Assembly (NCBI GenBank): GCA_045657645.1
Contig: JAZOTL010000133.1
Coordinates: forward strand, 1 to 18,537
Direction of reading: 5' to 3'
Source of the DNA: RGIG7300 sp045657645
GTDB taxonomy: Bacteria > Bacillota > Clostridia > Oscillospirales > CAG-272
DNA length: 18,537 bases
Part shown: in pieces, positions 7,833 to 13,955 of the stretch
Numbering within the stretch: position 1 is the first letter of the stretch
How the letters are laid out: each line of letters begins with the position of its first letter
Notes under the pieces: model-generated
Database searches by the model: none
Told to the model about the DNA's origin: nothing
The model's input: only the letters and a program-made list of their open reading frames with translations
Program-made: the position numbers and the translations under genes

Positions 7833-8771
7833 TTATGAGTATTTGTATACGTTAATTTCGTTTATGTATTTTTCCATAGCCTCTCTTGAAGGCAGGGTGC
7901 TGCCGGGCAGCTCTACCTTTGCAGCAGCTGCGCTTGAGGCAAAGCGCAGAGCGTATTCGGGGTCGGCTTTTTCTTCCATCATATAGCAGAATGCTGAAAG
8001 GAAGCTATCCCCCGCACCTGTAAATCCACGCAGCGTTACCTGTGGAGAAGTTACCGCAAAAGTACCCTCTTTACCCACGTATACTGCCCCCTGCTCGCTC
8101 ATTGTGCACAGTACCGAAATACCCTTTTCCACATATATGCGCTTGCAGTTATCCACAGCCGCAGCAGGTGTTTCTATCCTTTTTCCCATAAGACCCGAAA
8201 GCTCAAACAGGTTAGGCTTTATAAGGCTTGGGCAGGCTTCTATACCCTTTTTAAGTGCCTCGCCGTCACAATCCAAAATAACCCTTGCTCCCCTGTTTTT
8301 CAACAGTTTTATCACAGAGTTATACACACCCTTATCCACAGGGTGTGGAATACTTCCCCCAAGGAAAAAGCTAACACCCTTCCACTGTGAAGAAGATAGC
8401 CTTTCCATCAATTCCGAAAGCTCCTCTTCACTTATGGGGCCGCCCGCCTCGTTTGCCTCGGTGCAGGCTTCGTTTTTATCTATCATCTTGATGTTCATAC
8501 GGGTGGGAGCTTTGGTCTTTACAAGGGAATAGGATATTCCTTCATCTGTAAGCATACGCTCCATTGTTGCCCCCGTATCGCCTCCGGCAAAACCGTAGGC
8601 TGTGGCGTCTACACCAAGTATCTTTAAAAATCTTGATACGTTTGTTCCCTTGCCCCCAAGGGTGGTATTTACCCCCGAAGCTCGGTTTAATTCACCTGCC
8701 GTAAACGCATTATCAAAATACATTGTGCGGTCAAGGCAGGGGTTTAAGGTTAAGGTTGCCGCCTTCATCAT
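7833..8771 (-). CDS. PfkB-family hexose kinase, 1-phosphofructokinase-like
   Basis: The 312-residue protein belongs to the ribokinase/PfkB superfamily. NPCLDRTMYF (10-19) and GGKGTNVSRFLK (39-50) mark the substrate side, and GFTGAGDSFLSAF (249-261) is PfkB signature 2 with the catalytic D255 in the GAGD anion hole. The NPxLD start and overall length fit the 1-phosphofructokinase/tagatose-6-phosphate kinase branch, which phosphorylates a ketohexose phosphate to the bisphosphate for glycolysis. The exact substrate cannot be read from the sequence. No PTS transporter or DeoR-type regulator accompanies it, unlike standard fru operons. Its ATG overlaps the gyrB stop by 4 nt (ATGA) and gyrA follows after 15 nt, so it sits inside the gyrase operon, an unusual place for a sugar kinase. 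Confidence 0.92.
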   Translation of the reverse strand: MMKAATLTLNPCLDRTMYFDNAFTAGELNRASGVNTTLGGKGTNVSRFLKILGVDATAYGFAGGDTGATMERMLTDEGISYSLVKTKAPTRMNIKMIDKNEACTEANEAGGPISEEELSELMERLSSSQWKGVSFFLGGSIPHPVDKGVYNSVIKLLKNRGARVILDCDGEALKKGIEACPSLIKPNLFELSGLMGKRIETPAAAVDNCKRIYVEKGISVLCTMSEQGAVYVGKEGTFAVTSPQVTLRGFTGAGDSFLSAFCYMMEEKADPEYALRFASSAAAAKVELPGSTLPSREAMEKYINEINVYKYS

Positions 8772-9904
8772 ACGTCAAGGTCTGTTGCGTATTTTGCGTT
8801 GGCTTCTATAAACTCACGGCGGGGTTCTACCTTATCACCCATCAGTACCGAGAAGATGCGGTCACATTCCATTGCATCCTCCATTGTAACACGCAGGAGT
8901 ACGCGGAACTTGGGATCCATTGTGGTTTCTCTTAACTGGTCGGGGTTCATTTCACCAAGACCCTTATAACGGCTTGCTTCAACACCTGTGGTGCCAAGCT
9001 CTGCTATCTTTTCATCTCTTTCCTCATCGGTAAAGGCATATCTTACCTGCTTGCCCTTAAATACCTTGTAAAGGGGAGGCTGTGCAAGATAAACGTGGCC
9101 GTCCTCAATAAGCTGCTTCATATGTCTGAAAAGGAAGGTCAAAAGCAGTATACGGATATGGGAACCGTCTACGTCCGCATCCGCCATAAGTATAAGCTTG
9201 CCGTAACGGAGCTTTGATTTATCAAAATCATCACCTATACCGCAGCCAAGTGCCTGAATGATAGGTGTAAGGGAGGGGTTACCGTAAACCTTGTCAAGTC
9301 TGCTCTTTTCAACGTTAAGTACCTTACCGCGCAGGGGCAGGATAGCCTGGAAGTAGCTGTCACGTCCCAGCTTTGCACTACCGCCCGCAGAGTTACCCTC
9401 TACAAGGAACAATTCACTTTCCTCAACGTTTCTTGTATGGCAGTCCCAAAGCTTACCGGGAAGGGATGTTCCTTCAAGTGCGCCCTTACGTCTTGTTTGA
9501 TCTCTGGCCTTCTTTGCCGCCTCTCTTGCTCTTGCAGCAGCGGTAGCCTTTTCCATTATTATCTTTGCGGTCTTGGGGTGCTCCTCAAGGTAGGTAGCAA
9601 GCTTGTCCGAAACCATACTTTCCACAAGTGTACGTATAGAGCTGTTACCCAGCTTTGCCTTGGTCTGGGATTCAAACTGTGCGTTTTCCAGCTTAACGCT
9701 GATAATTACGCTAAGGCCCTCACGCACGTCCTCGCCGGAAAGCTTGCCGTCGCCGTCCTTTAACACGCCCGTCTTTTTACCGTAATCGTTTATAACCTTT
9801 GTAATGGCGGATTTAAAGCCTGTTTCGTGGGTACCGCCCTCAATGGTGTTCATATTGTTTGCAAAGGATACTATCTGCTCGGTATAAGAATCGTTATACT
9901 GCAT
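8768..9904 (-). CDS. gyrB: DNA gyrase subunit B, C-terminal part (gyrB interrupted by frameshift)
   Basis: This open frame carries the transducer end and TOPRIM domain of GyrB. It shows QYNDSYTEQIVSFANN at the start, EGNSAGGSAKLGRDS (about residues 169-183 of the fragment; 431 onward in the restored protein), the metal-binding ADADVDGSH, and the family signature YKGLGEMNPDQL near the end. The ATG at 9904 is internal. The coding signal continues upstream in the same frame to about 9994, reading sensible GyrB sequence (INKVKGADAIHEDVIYISGK), with no start codon at the break. An AGAGG five bases before the internal ATG could by chance allow re-initiation. Joined with 9979-10689 after adding one base, the gene would be 1923 nt (640 residues), the normal GyrB length. 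The 3' end overlaps the sugar kinase by 4 nt. Confidence 0.93.
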   Translation of the reverse strand: MQYNDSYTEQIVSFANNMNTIEGGTHETGFKSAITKVINDYGKKTGVLKDGDGKLSGEDVREGLSVIISVKLENAQFESQTKAKLGNSSIRTLVESMVSDKLATYLEEHPKTAKIIMEKATAAARAREAAKKARDQTRRKGALEGTSLPGKLWDCHTRNVEESELFLVEGNSAGGSAKLGRDSYFQAILPLRGKVLNVEKSRLDKVYGNPSLTPIIQALGCGIGDDFDKSKLRYGKLILMADADVDGSHIRILLLTFLFRHMKQLIEDGHVYLAQPPLYKVFKGKQVRYAFTDEERDEKIAELGTTGVEASRYKGLGEMNPDQLRETTMDPKFRVLLRVTMEDAMECDRIFSVLMGDKVEPRREFIEANAKYATDLDV

Positions 9905-9978
9905 TGCTACCTCTGCAACAGAGGTGTCCTTTTTGCCGGAGATGTATATAACGTCCTCGTGTATTGCATCTGCACCCT

Positions 9979-10689
9979 TTACCTTGTTGATGTTTCAACA
10001 AAGCTCTTGATACCGCCCTCGTAGCAGTAGTTTTCAACTATAGGCTCCTCCCCTCTGTCATCCACAAGGGTAAGGGAAACGCCTGCGTTAAGGAAAGCCT
10101 GCTCGCGAAGTCTGGTTCTTACTATCTCCGCATCAAACTGTACTGTTTCAAATATTGTTTCATCAGGCCAGAACTTTACGTAAAGTCCGTGCTCCTCTGT
10201 AGGATTGCCCTTCTTAAAGGGCTCTACTATCTTACCGCGCTCAAAGGCTATGGTGTACTCATAACCGTCACGGTGGTTTTTAACCTCAACACGGCGGGAA
10301 AGGGCGTTAACAACAGAGGCACCAACACCGTGCAGACCACCTGCTATCTGGTATCCGCCGCCACCGAACTTTCCTCCTGCGTGGAGTATTGTAAATATAA
10401 CCTCAAGGGTAGGAAGATTTTGCTTGGGATGTATACCCGAAGGTACACCACGGCCGTCGTCACGTACCGAAACGGCACCGTCCTTTTCAAGGGTTACTAT
10501 AATATCGTTACAGTAGCCTGCCAATGCCTCGTCGATAGAGTTATCCACTATCTCATATATAAGGTGGTGCAGACCCTTAACGGATGTTGTACCAATGTAC
10601 ATACCCGGTCTTACTCTTACCGCTTCAAGTCCTTCAAGTACCTGTATCTGACTGTCGCCGTAAGTAATTTCTTTGTTCTGTTCGTCCAT
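9979..10689 (-). CDS. gyrB: DNA gyrase subunit B, N-terminal part (gyrB interrupted by frameshift)
   Basis: This frame carries the GHKL ATPase domain of GyrB. It has EIVDNSIDEA with the magnesium-binding N50, DDGRGVP at 77-83, and the ATP-lid GGKFGGGGYQIAGG / LHGVGASVVNAL (about 105-130). The frame ends with GGIKSFVE followed by four out-of-frame residues and a TAA at 9979-9981. The start is secure: GGAGGAAG sits five bases before the ATG, and that ATG shares one base with the remB stop (TAATG). Only the first half is encoded here, so as written the gene would give a truncated, non-functional subunit. Because gyrase is essential, a sequence or assembly error is the most likely cause. Confidence 0.94.
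   Translation of the reverse strand: MDEQNKEITYGDSQIQVLEGLEAVRVRPGMYIGTTSVKGLHHLIYEIVDNSIDEALAGYCNDIIVTLEKDGAVSVRDDGRGVPSGIHPKQNLPTLEVIFTILHAGGKFGGGGYQIAGGLHGVGASVVNALSRRVEVKNHRDGYEYTIAFERGKIVEPFKKGNPTEEHGLYVKFWPDETIFETVQFDAEIVRTRLREQAFLNAGVSLTLVDDRGEEPIVENYCYEGGIKSFVETSTR
9989..9999 (-). other. gyrB: Frameshift site within gyrB (one base missing)
   Basis: On the minus strand the bases read GTTGAAACATCAACAAGG. The N-terminal frame gives VETSTR then stop; the following frame gives INKVKGADAIHEDV, the expected continuation. GyrB proteins normally read SFVExIN here, so exactly one base is missing between GAA and ATC. Adding T (VEYIN) or lengthening the A run by one (VENIN) restores a full frame. 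Confidence 0.88.
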
Positions 10690-10952
10690 TATTCTTCCTC
10701 CGTATTCTTTTTATGGTTATCTGTTCTTCCCTTCAGGGAAGAGGGGGAAAGCTGTGATAGGTATACCCCGTTTTCCTCACTTACCGTAAAGGACTTGGGT
10801 ATCTCGTAATTTACACTCACCGTTCTGCCCTCTTTATCCGACTTTCTTAAAAAGTCCTTTGTTACAGGGGAAATGGTGGCTGTGTCCATATCAAATATGC
10901 CTATTATCTTTTTTTTGCGCAATACCGCGCTGTTTCCTAAATGTAAATACAT
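10689..10952 (-). CDS. remB: RemB/DUF370 family regulator (extracellular matrix regulator-like)
   Basis: An 87-residue protein of the DUF370 family (RemA/RemB). MYLHLGNSAVLRKKKIIGIFDMDT at the N-terminus, with the KDFLRK and YEIPKSF segments after it, is characteristic. In Bacillus subtilis remB (yaaB) occupies this same position between recF and gyrB; its paralogue RemA is a DNA-binding activator of biofilm matrix genes. What RemB does is less clear, so function here is inferred from family and position. The C-terminal 15 or so residues (GRTDNHKKNTEEE) are charged and probably flexible. The ATG has no strong Shine-Dalgarno site; AAAAAAGCG from the adjacent repeat palindrome lies upstream. 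The stop and the gyrB start share a base (TAATG), coupling the two. Confidence 0.92.
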   Translation of the reverse strand: MYLHLGNSAVLRKKKIIGIFDMDTATISPVTKDFLRKSDKEGRTVSVNYEIPKSFTVSEENGVYLSQLSPSSLKGRTDNHKKNTEEE

Positions 10953-11437
10953 AATTATTACGCTTTTTTGAAAAAAAGCTTAGCAAAAAACTTTAATTAT
11001 CGTTTATTGTTTTAATTTTATTGTTTCTTTAGATTATCGGGAATGTTATTGGTGCAAGCAAAATAAACAGTATGCTCTAACCCAAGCCCTCCTTGCCTAA
11101 AGGAGGGCTTTGGGTTTCTGCTAACTTTAAGTTTCGTGCTACAAATTTTAAGTTTAAGCTAAACTTCACGCGAGCCTGAAAGTTTTTGCCAAGCTTTTTT
11201 CAAAAAGCGGACCAAAACTTTTAATAATAGGTTTGCGCTGACTTAAATGTTCGTGCCACTAACTGAAAGTTTAGGTTAACCTCCACGCAATTATGGCCCC
11301 ACCGCCAGGTGGCCTTTGACAAGGGAGGCTGGTGCTTCATTCACTCTTTTGTTCGCACTATCCTTATTTTCGGGCACTAAAAGAAGCAGTTATGCCTGTA
11401 CATAATGCGTTTTTTAAAGTTTTTGTCAAACTTTTTT
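10953..11437. repeat. 485-nt repeat-filled gap between recF and remB
   Basis: No gene is seen. From left to right it holds a GCTTTTTT/AAAAAAGC palindrome (10962-10979), an AT-rich stretch, a long hairpin CCCAAGCCCTCCTT / AAGGAGGGCTTTGGG (11081-11115), a repeat core (11112-11172), a TTTTTTCAAAAA palindrome (11193-11208), a second core (11211-11288), and an inverted copy of the CCACCTGCGGTGG-type element (about 11293-11315) that also starts the window. The rest (about 11320-11425) shows nothing recognisable. Any promoter for remB-gyrB must be in this region. Confidence 0.75.
11081..11115. terminator. Long GC-rich hairpin, possible terminator
   Basis: CCCAAGCCCTCCTT pairs with AAGGAGGGCTT(T)GGG with one bulged T. 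Close relatives occur at 710-734 and, as one arm only, at 18401-18416. Followed by GTTT on the plus strand, but no real T run on either strand, so terminator function is uncertain; it is primarily a member of the repeat family. Confidence 0.5.
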
Positions 11438-11449
11438 TCAAAAAGTTTG
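11427..11449. repeat. Palindrome overlapping the 3' end of recF
   Basis: CAAACTTTTT pairs with AAAAAGTTTG. The recF stop codon TGA is the centre of this palindrome (TTTTTGAAAAA on the minus strand), so the last residues of RecF (QTF) are encoded by repeat sequence. It may act as the recF transcript terminator or end-protecting hairpin. Confidence 0.65.
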
Positions 11450-12511
11450 TCCGTTTTTTACTTTAAAGCATTTTGCGTCAGTAAGGCTTTGAGTTATATT
11501 TTCCTCGCAGGAGGTAATAAAGGTTTGTTTATCCTTTATTCCCGAAAGGATATATTCTCTTCTTTTTGCATCAAGCTCACTTAAAACGTCGTCAAGGAGC
11601 AATACGGGGTATTCGCCGCACTCATTTTTTGAGATCTCCCCTTCGGAGAGCTTCATTGCAAGAGCGATACTGCGCTGCTGACCTTGGGATGCAAAGTTAC
11701 GGGCTTCGCGGTCGGATAGATATATTTCCATATCGTCCTTATGGGGACCGTAAAGGGTAGCACCGTATTTTATCTCTCTGTCATAATTGTGGGTAAGCTC
11801 TTTGTAATATTCTTCCTCGCTTTTGTTGCCGCTGTAAACAAAGGTAAGGCGTTCCTTTGCCCCTGTCATATCCGAAATAAAGTAATCAGAATATTCTTCA
11901 AGCTTTTTTATATATTCGGCGCGGATATTGCCTATTTTTTCTGCATCCTTTGCTAACTGCTGTGACCAGAATTCTATTGTGGAATCAAAAATATCACGGC
12001 GGAAGCGAGCTTCCTTTATAAGAGCGTTTCTTTGGGAGAGTATCTTATTGTAATTTTGCAACAGACCCACGTAACCCGGCTTTATCTGGGAAATGGCAAG
12101 GTCTATAAAGCTTCTTCTTTTGCCGGGGCCCTCTCTCACAAGGGAAAGGTGGTCGGGGCAGAATACAACGCAGCGAAAGCGCCCTATAAGCTCGGACATT
12201 TTTTTTACGTTTACACCGTTTATCTTACAAAGCTTTCTTCCGTCACGGGAGTAGGCAAGCTTAACGTTCTGTTCTCTTACGCTATCCTCAAAATCAAGCT
12301 CTATATTGGCATAATCACGGGTAAAGCGGATCATTTCGCTTTCCTTGCGGCATCTGAAGCTTTTTGTACCTGCAAAAAGGTATATTGCCTCTATAAGCGA
12401 GGTTTTGCCTTGGGCGTTTTCACCTATAAGAATATTTGTTGTAGGTGAAAATTCAAGGGTTGCCCCCTCTATATTACGAAAATCCTTTACCTTAAGCCTT
12501 GTGGCTCTCAT
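11438..12511 (-). CDS. recF: DNA replication and repair protein RecF
   Basis: RecF is an SMC-like ATPase that helps load RecA at gaps in replicating DNA. Walker A is GENAQGKT (30-37). The SMC/ABC signature region is ASQGQQRSIALAMKLSE, and Walker B is VLLLDDVLSELD with D307 and D308. The 357-residue length is usual. The ATG is one base after the dnaN stop, with AAAGGA about six bases upstream. The small S4-domain gene (yaaA) commonly found between dnaN and recF in Bacillota is absent. The C-terminus runs into a dispersed palindrome that supplies the stop codon, hinting that the original end was replaced or extended by the repeat. Confidence 0.97.
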   Translation of the reverse strand: MRATRLKVKDFRNIEGATLEFSPTTNILIGENAQGKTSLIEAIYLFAGTKSFRCRKESEMIRFTRDYANIELDFEDSVREQNVKLAYSRDGRKLCKINGVNVKKMSELIGRFRCVVFCPDHLSLVREGPGKRRSFIDLAISQIKPGYVGLLQNYNKILSQRNALIKEARFRRDIFDSTIEFWSQQLAKDAEKIGNIRAEYIKKLEEYSDYFISDMTGAKERLTFVYSGNKSEEEYYKELTHNYDREIKYGATLYGPHKDDMEIYLSDREARNFASQGQQRSIALAMKLSEGEISKNECGEYPVLLLDDVLSELDAKRREYILSGIKDKQTFITSCEENITQSLTDAKCFKVKNGQTF

Positions 12512-12512
12512 A

Positions 12513-13661
12513 TTATTCCTTTATCTTTACAGGGAGTACAAGGAAGGTGTAGGATGAATTTTCATCCTTTTCGGCAGGCTCTATTGTCATACCCATAAGG
12601 GGGCTTGTAATGGATATAAGGAGCTTTTCACCCTCGCAGGAGCGAAGGGCATCCATAAGCAAGCGGCAGTTAAAGCCTATTGTTATATCCTCACCTGTTT
12701 TTTCGGTGAATATCTCATCATAAACCTTGCCCGAAACGGAAACCGAGGAAACCTTTAAAAGATTATCCTCAAAGGTACATCTGAGAATACTTTTTGCCTG
12801 ACCCATGGTTTTATCCTCTGTAACAAGGGCGGCACGCTCAAGGCTCATCAAAAATGCTTCTGCATCTATCTTTACAAAGGTCTTGGGTGACTTGGGAAGG
12901 AAACGGTTATAATCGATATAATCGTTTTCTATAAGTCTTGAGAAGAAGTAGGTTTCTCCTATAATGAAAAATACGTACTTTCTGGTAAGTCTTATCTTAA
13001 GGGTGTCCTCTGTATCGGATATAAGCTTTAAAAGCTCTATAAGGGTCTTTCCGGGTACGATAAAGGCCATATCAAGCTCGCTCTGGTCATCATTACCGTT
13101 AATTAAGTCTGCATTCTGCTCCTTAATTGCCATTCTGTTACCGTCACAGGAAACAACGGTAAGGCGGCTGCCCTCTATTTTAAAGAAAGCACCGTTAAGC
13201 TCGGGGCGCATATCGTTCTGTGCTATTGCAAACTGTGTTTTTACTATCATATTGCGAAGAACGCTCTGTCTTACCTCAAAGCCCTTATCACTACCAAGAG
13301 CAGGAAGCGCGGGGAAGTCCTCGCCGTTCATTGCGTATATTTCAAACTCACTCTTGCCGCTGTAGATCTTTGCTATATTGTTGGAATTGATATCAACGGT
13401 TACAAAACCGCCGGGCATTGCACGAACTATCTGGCAAAGCTTTTGCGCGTTTATTACATAATTACCTTCTACCTGTGTTTCGCAGGGAATTTCGGTACGG
13501 TAACCCTTTTCAAGGTCATAGGCGGTAACTATACATTTGCCTGTAGTGTTACAGTTAAGATTAATACCTTCAATTGCGGGAATGGTGTTCTTGCCTGAAA
13601 CACAACCAAGGGCAGGAAGTATTGCGTTTAATAATATCTGCTTTTCAAAAATTACCTTCAT
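12513..13661 (-). CDS. dnaN: DNA polymerase III beta subunit (sliding clamp)
   Basis: DnaN is the ring-shaped processivity clamp of the replicative polymerase and a binding platform for many repair proteins. The 382 residues cover the three clamp domains; recognisable parts are MKVIFEKQILLNAILPALGC at the start, the central FAIAQNDMRPELNGAFF and SCDGNRMAI motifs, and the C-terminal YTFLVLPVKI, which matches the usual clamp ending with its M-P/V-L-P-V-R/K type motif. A GGAG ribosome-binding site lies seven bases before the ATG. It sits directly downstream of the oriC spacer and one base upstream of recF. Confidence 0.98.
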   Translation of the reverse strand: MKVIFEKQILLNAILPALGCVSGKNTIPAIEGINLNCNTTGKCIVTAYDLEKGYRTEIPCETQVEGNYVINAQKLCQIVRAMPGGFVTVDINSNNIAKIYSGKSEFEIYAMNGEDFPALPALGSDKGFEVRQSVLRNMIVKTQFAIAQNDMRPELNGAFFKIEGSRLTVVSCDGNRMAIKEQNADLINGNDDQSELDMAFIVPGKTLIELLKLISDTEDTLKIRLTRKYVFFIIGETYFFSRLIENDYIDYNRFLPKSPKTFVKIDAEAFLMSLERAALVTEDKTMGQAKSILRCTFEDNLLKVSSVSVSGKVYDEIFTEKTGEDITIGFNCRLLMDALRSCEGEKLLISITSPLMGMTIEPAEKDENSSYTFLVLPVKIKE

Positions 13662-13707
13662 TTTTTTCTCCTGTTAAAATTCTTTCTCTTTTGCGACTGC
13701 GTCGCTC

Positions 13708-13747
13708 TTTTAAAATAAAAATAAATAGATAAATAAATTAATAAAAA
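13708..13747. other. AT-rich DNA unwinding element candidate
   Basis: About 40 bp of almost pure A/T (only one internal G), next to the DnaA-trio-like run and on the dnaN side of the DnaA boxes, where strand opening starts in related origins. A small GCGAC/GTCGC hairpin (13693-13705) lies on its other side. Confidence 0.72.
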
Positions 13748-13765
13748 TAGCAGTAGCTGTAGTAG
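13748..13765 (-). other. DnaA-trio-like element
   Basis: The plus strand reads TAG CAG TAG CTG TAG TAG. The strand that DnaA would bind has 3'-GAT-5' steps in four of six triplets. It is followed by a GC cluster and, 12 bases further, the nearest DnaA box. Position and phase match known DnaA-trios. Confidence 0.75.
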
Positions 13766-13777
13766 AGGGCGTTAATA

Positions 13778-13786
13778 TGTGGAAAA
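13778..13786 (-). promoter_or_regulatory. DnaA box TTTTCCACA (one mismatch)
   Basis: Plus strand TGTGGAAAA; differs from TTATCCACA only at position 3. It is the box closest to the trio and unwinding element. Confidence 0.75.
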
Positions 13787-13889
13787 GTTACACAAAGCCT
13801 TTTGTTATATGGCTTTATGGGAAAAAATTATCAACTTCTGCGAGGGATATTTTGTGATAGGCTTGTTGACAATTTTTTATCTTTTTTAC

Positions 13890-13898
13890 TTATCCATC
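13890..13898 (+). promoter_or_regulatory. Degenerate DnaA box TTATCCATC
   Basis: Matches TTATCCACA at seven of nine positions and faces the perfect box at 13905-13913, forming a TTATCCA...TGGATAA inverted pair. Confidence 0.55.
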
Positions 13899-13904
13899 AA
13901 CAGG

Positions 13905-13913
13905 TGTGGATAA
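13905..13913 (-). promoter_or_regulatory. Perfect DnaA box TTATCCACA
   Basis: Plus strand TGTGGATAA, an exact match to the consensus as reverse complement. It is the only perfect copy in the spacer. Confidence 0.92.
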
Positions 13914-13916
13914 CCC

Positions 13917-13925
13917 TGTGGAAAA
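13917..13925 (-). promoter_or_regulatory. DnaA box TTTTCCACA (one mismatch)
   Basis: Plus strand TGTGGAAAA, the same variant as at 13778-13786, three bases from the perfect box and in the same orientation. Confidence 0.78.
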
Positions 13926-13938
13926 CCTGTTATTGCAG

Positions 13939-13947
13939 TGTGTACAA
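13939..13947 (-). promoter_or_regulatory. Weak DnaA box TTGTACACA
   Basis: Plus strand TGTGTACAA; two mismatches to the consensus. It lies just after the dnaA stop codon in line with the other boxes. Confidence 0.45.
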
Positions 13948-13955
13948 GTTTTTCT

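Larger units (their letters stand above)
13662..13955. other. oriC: Replication origin oriC (dnaA-dnaN spacer)
   Basis: The 294-nt gap between dnaA and dnaN holds clustered DnaA boxes and an AT-rich unwinding stretch. Read along the minus strand, from dnaA to dnaN, the order is: boxes (13947 down to 13778), a GC-rich cluster (CGCCCT, 13771-13766), a run of triplets CTA-CTA-CAG-CTA-CTG-CTA (13765-13748), then a nearly G/C-free tract (about 13747-13708). This is the box / GC cluster / DnaA-trio / AT-rich order described for the basal unwinding system of Bacillus subtilis. The gene orientation switch at dnaA supports an origin here. Replication activity itself is inferred. Confidence 0.92.

Noticed and set aside
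9979..9999. Programmed ribosomal frameshift in gyrB
   Set aside because: No slippery heptamer with downstream structure or internal Shine-Dalgarno is evident at the shift point, and gyrB is not known to use one; an indel error fits better.
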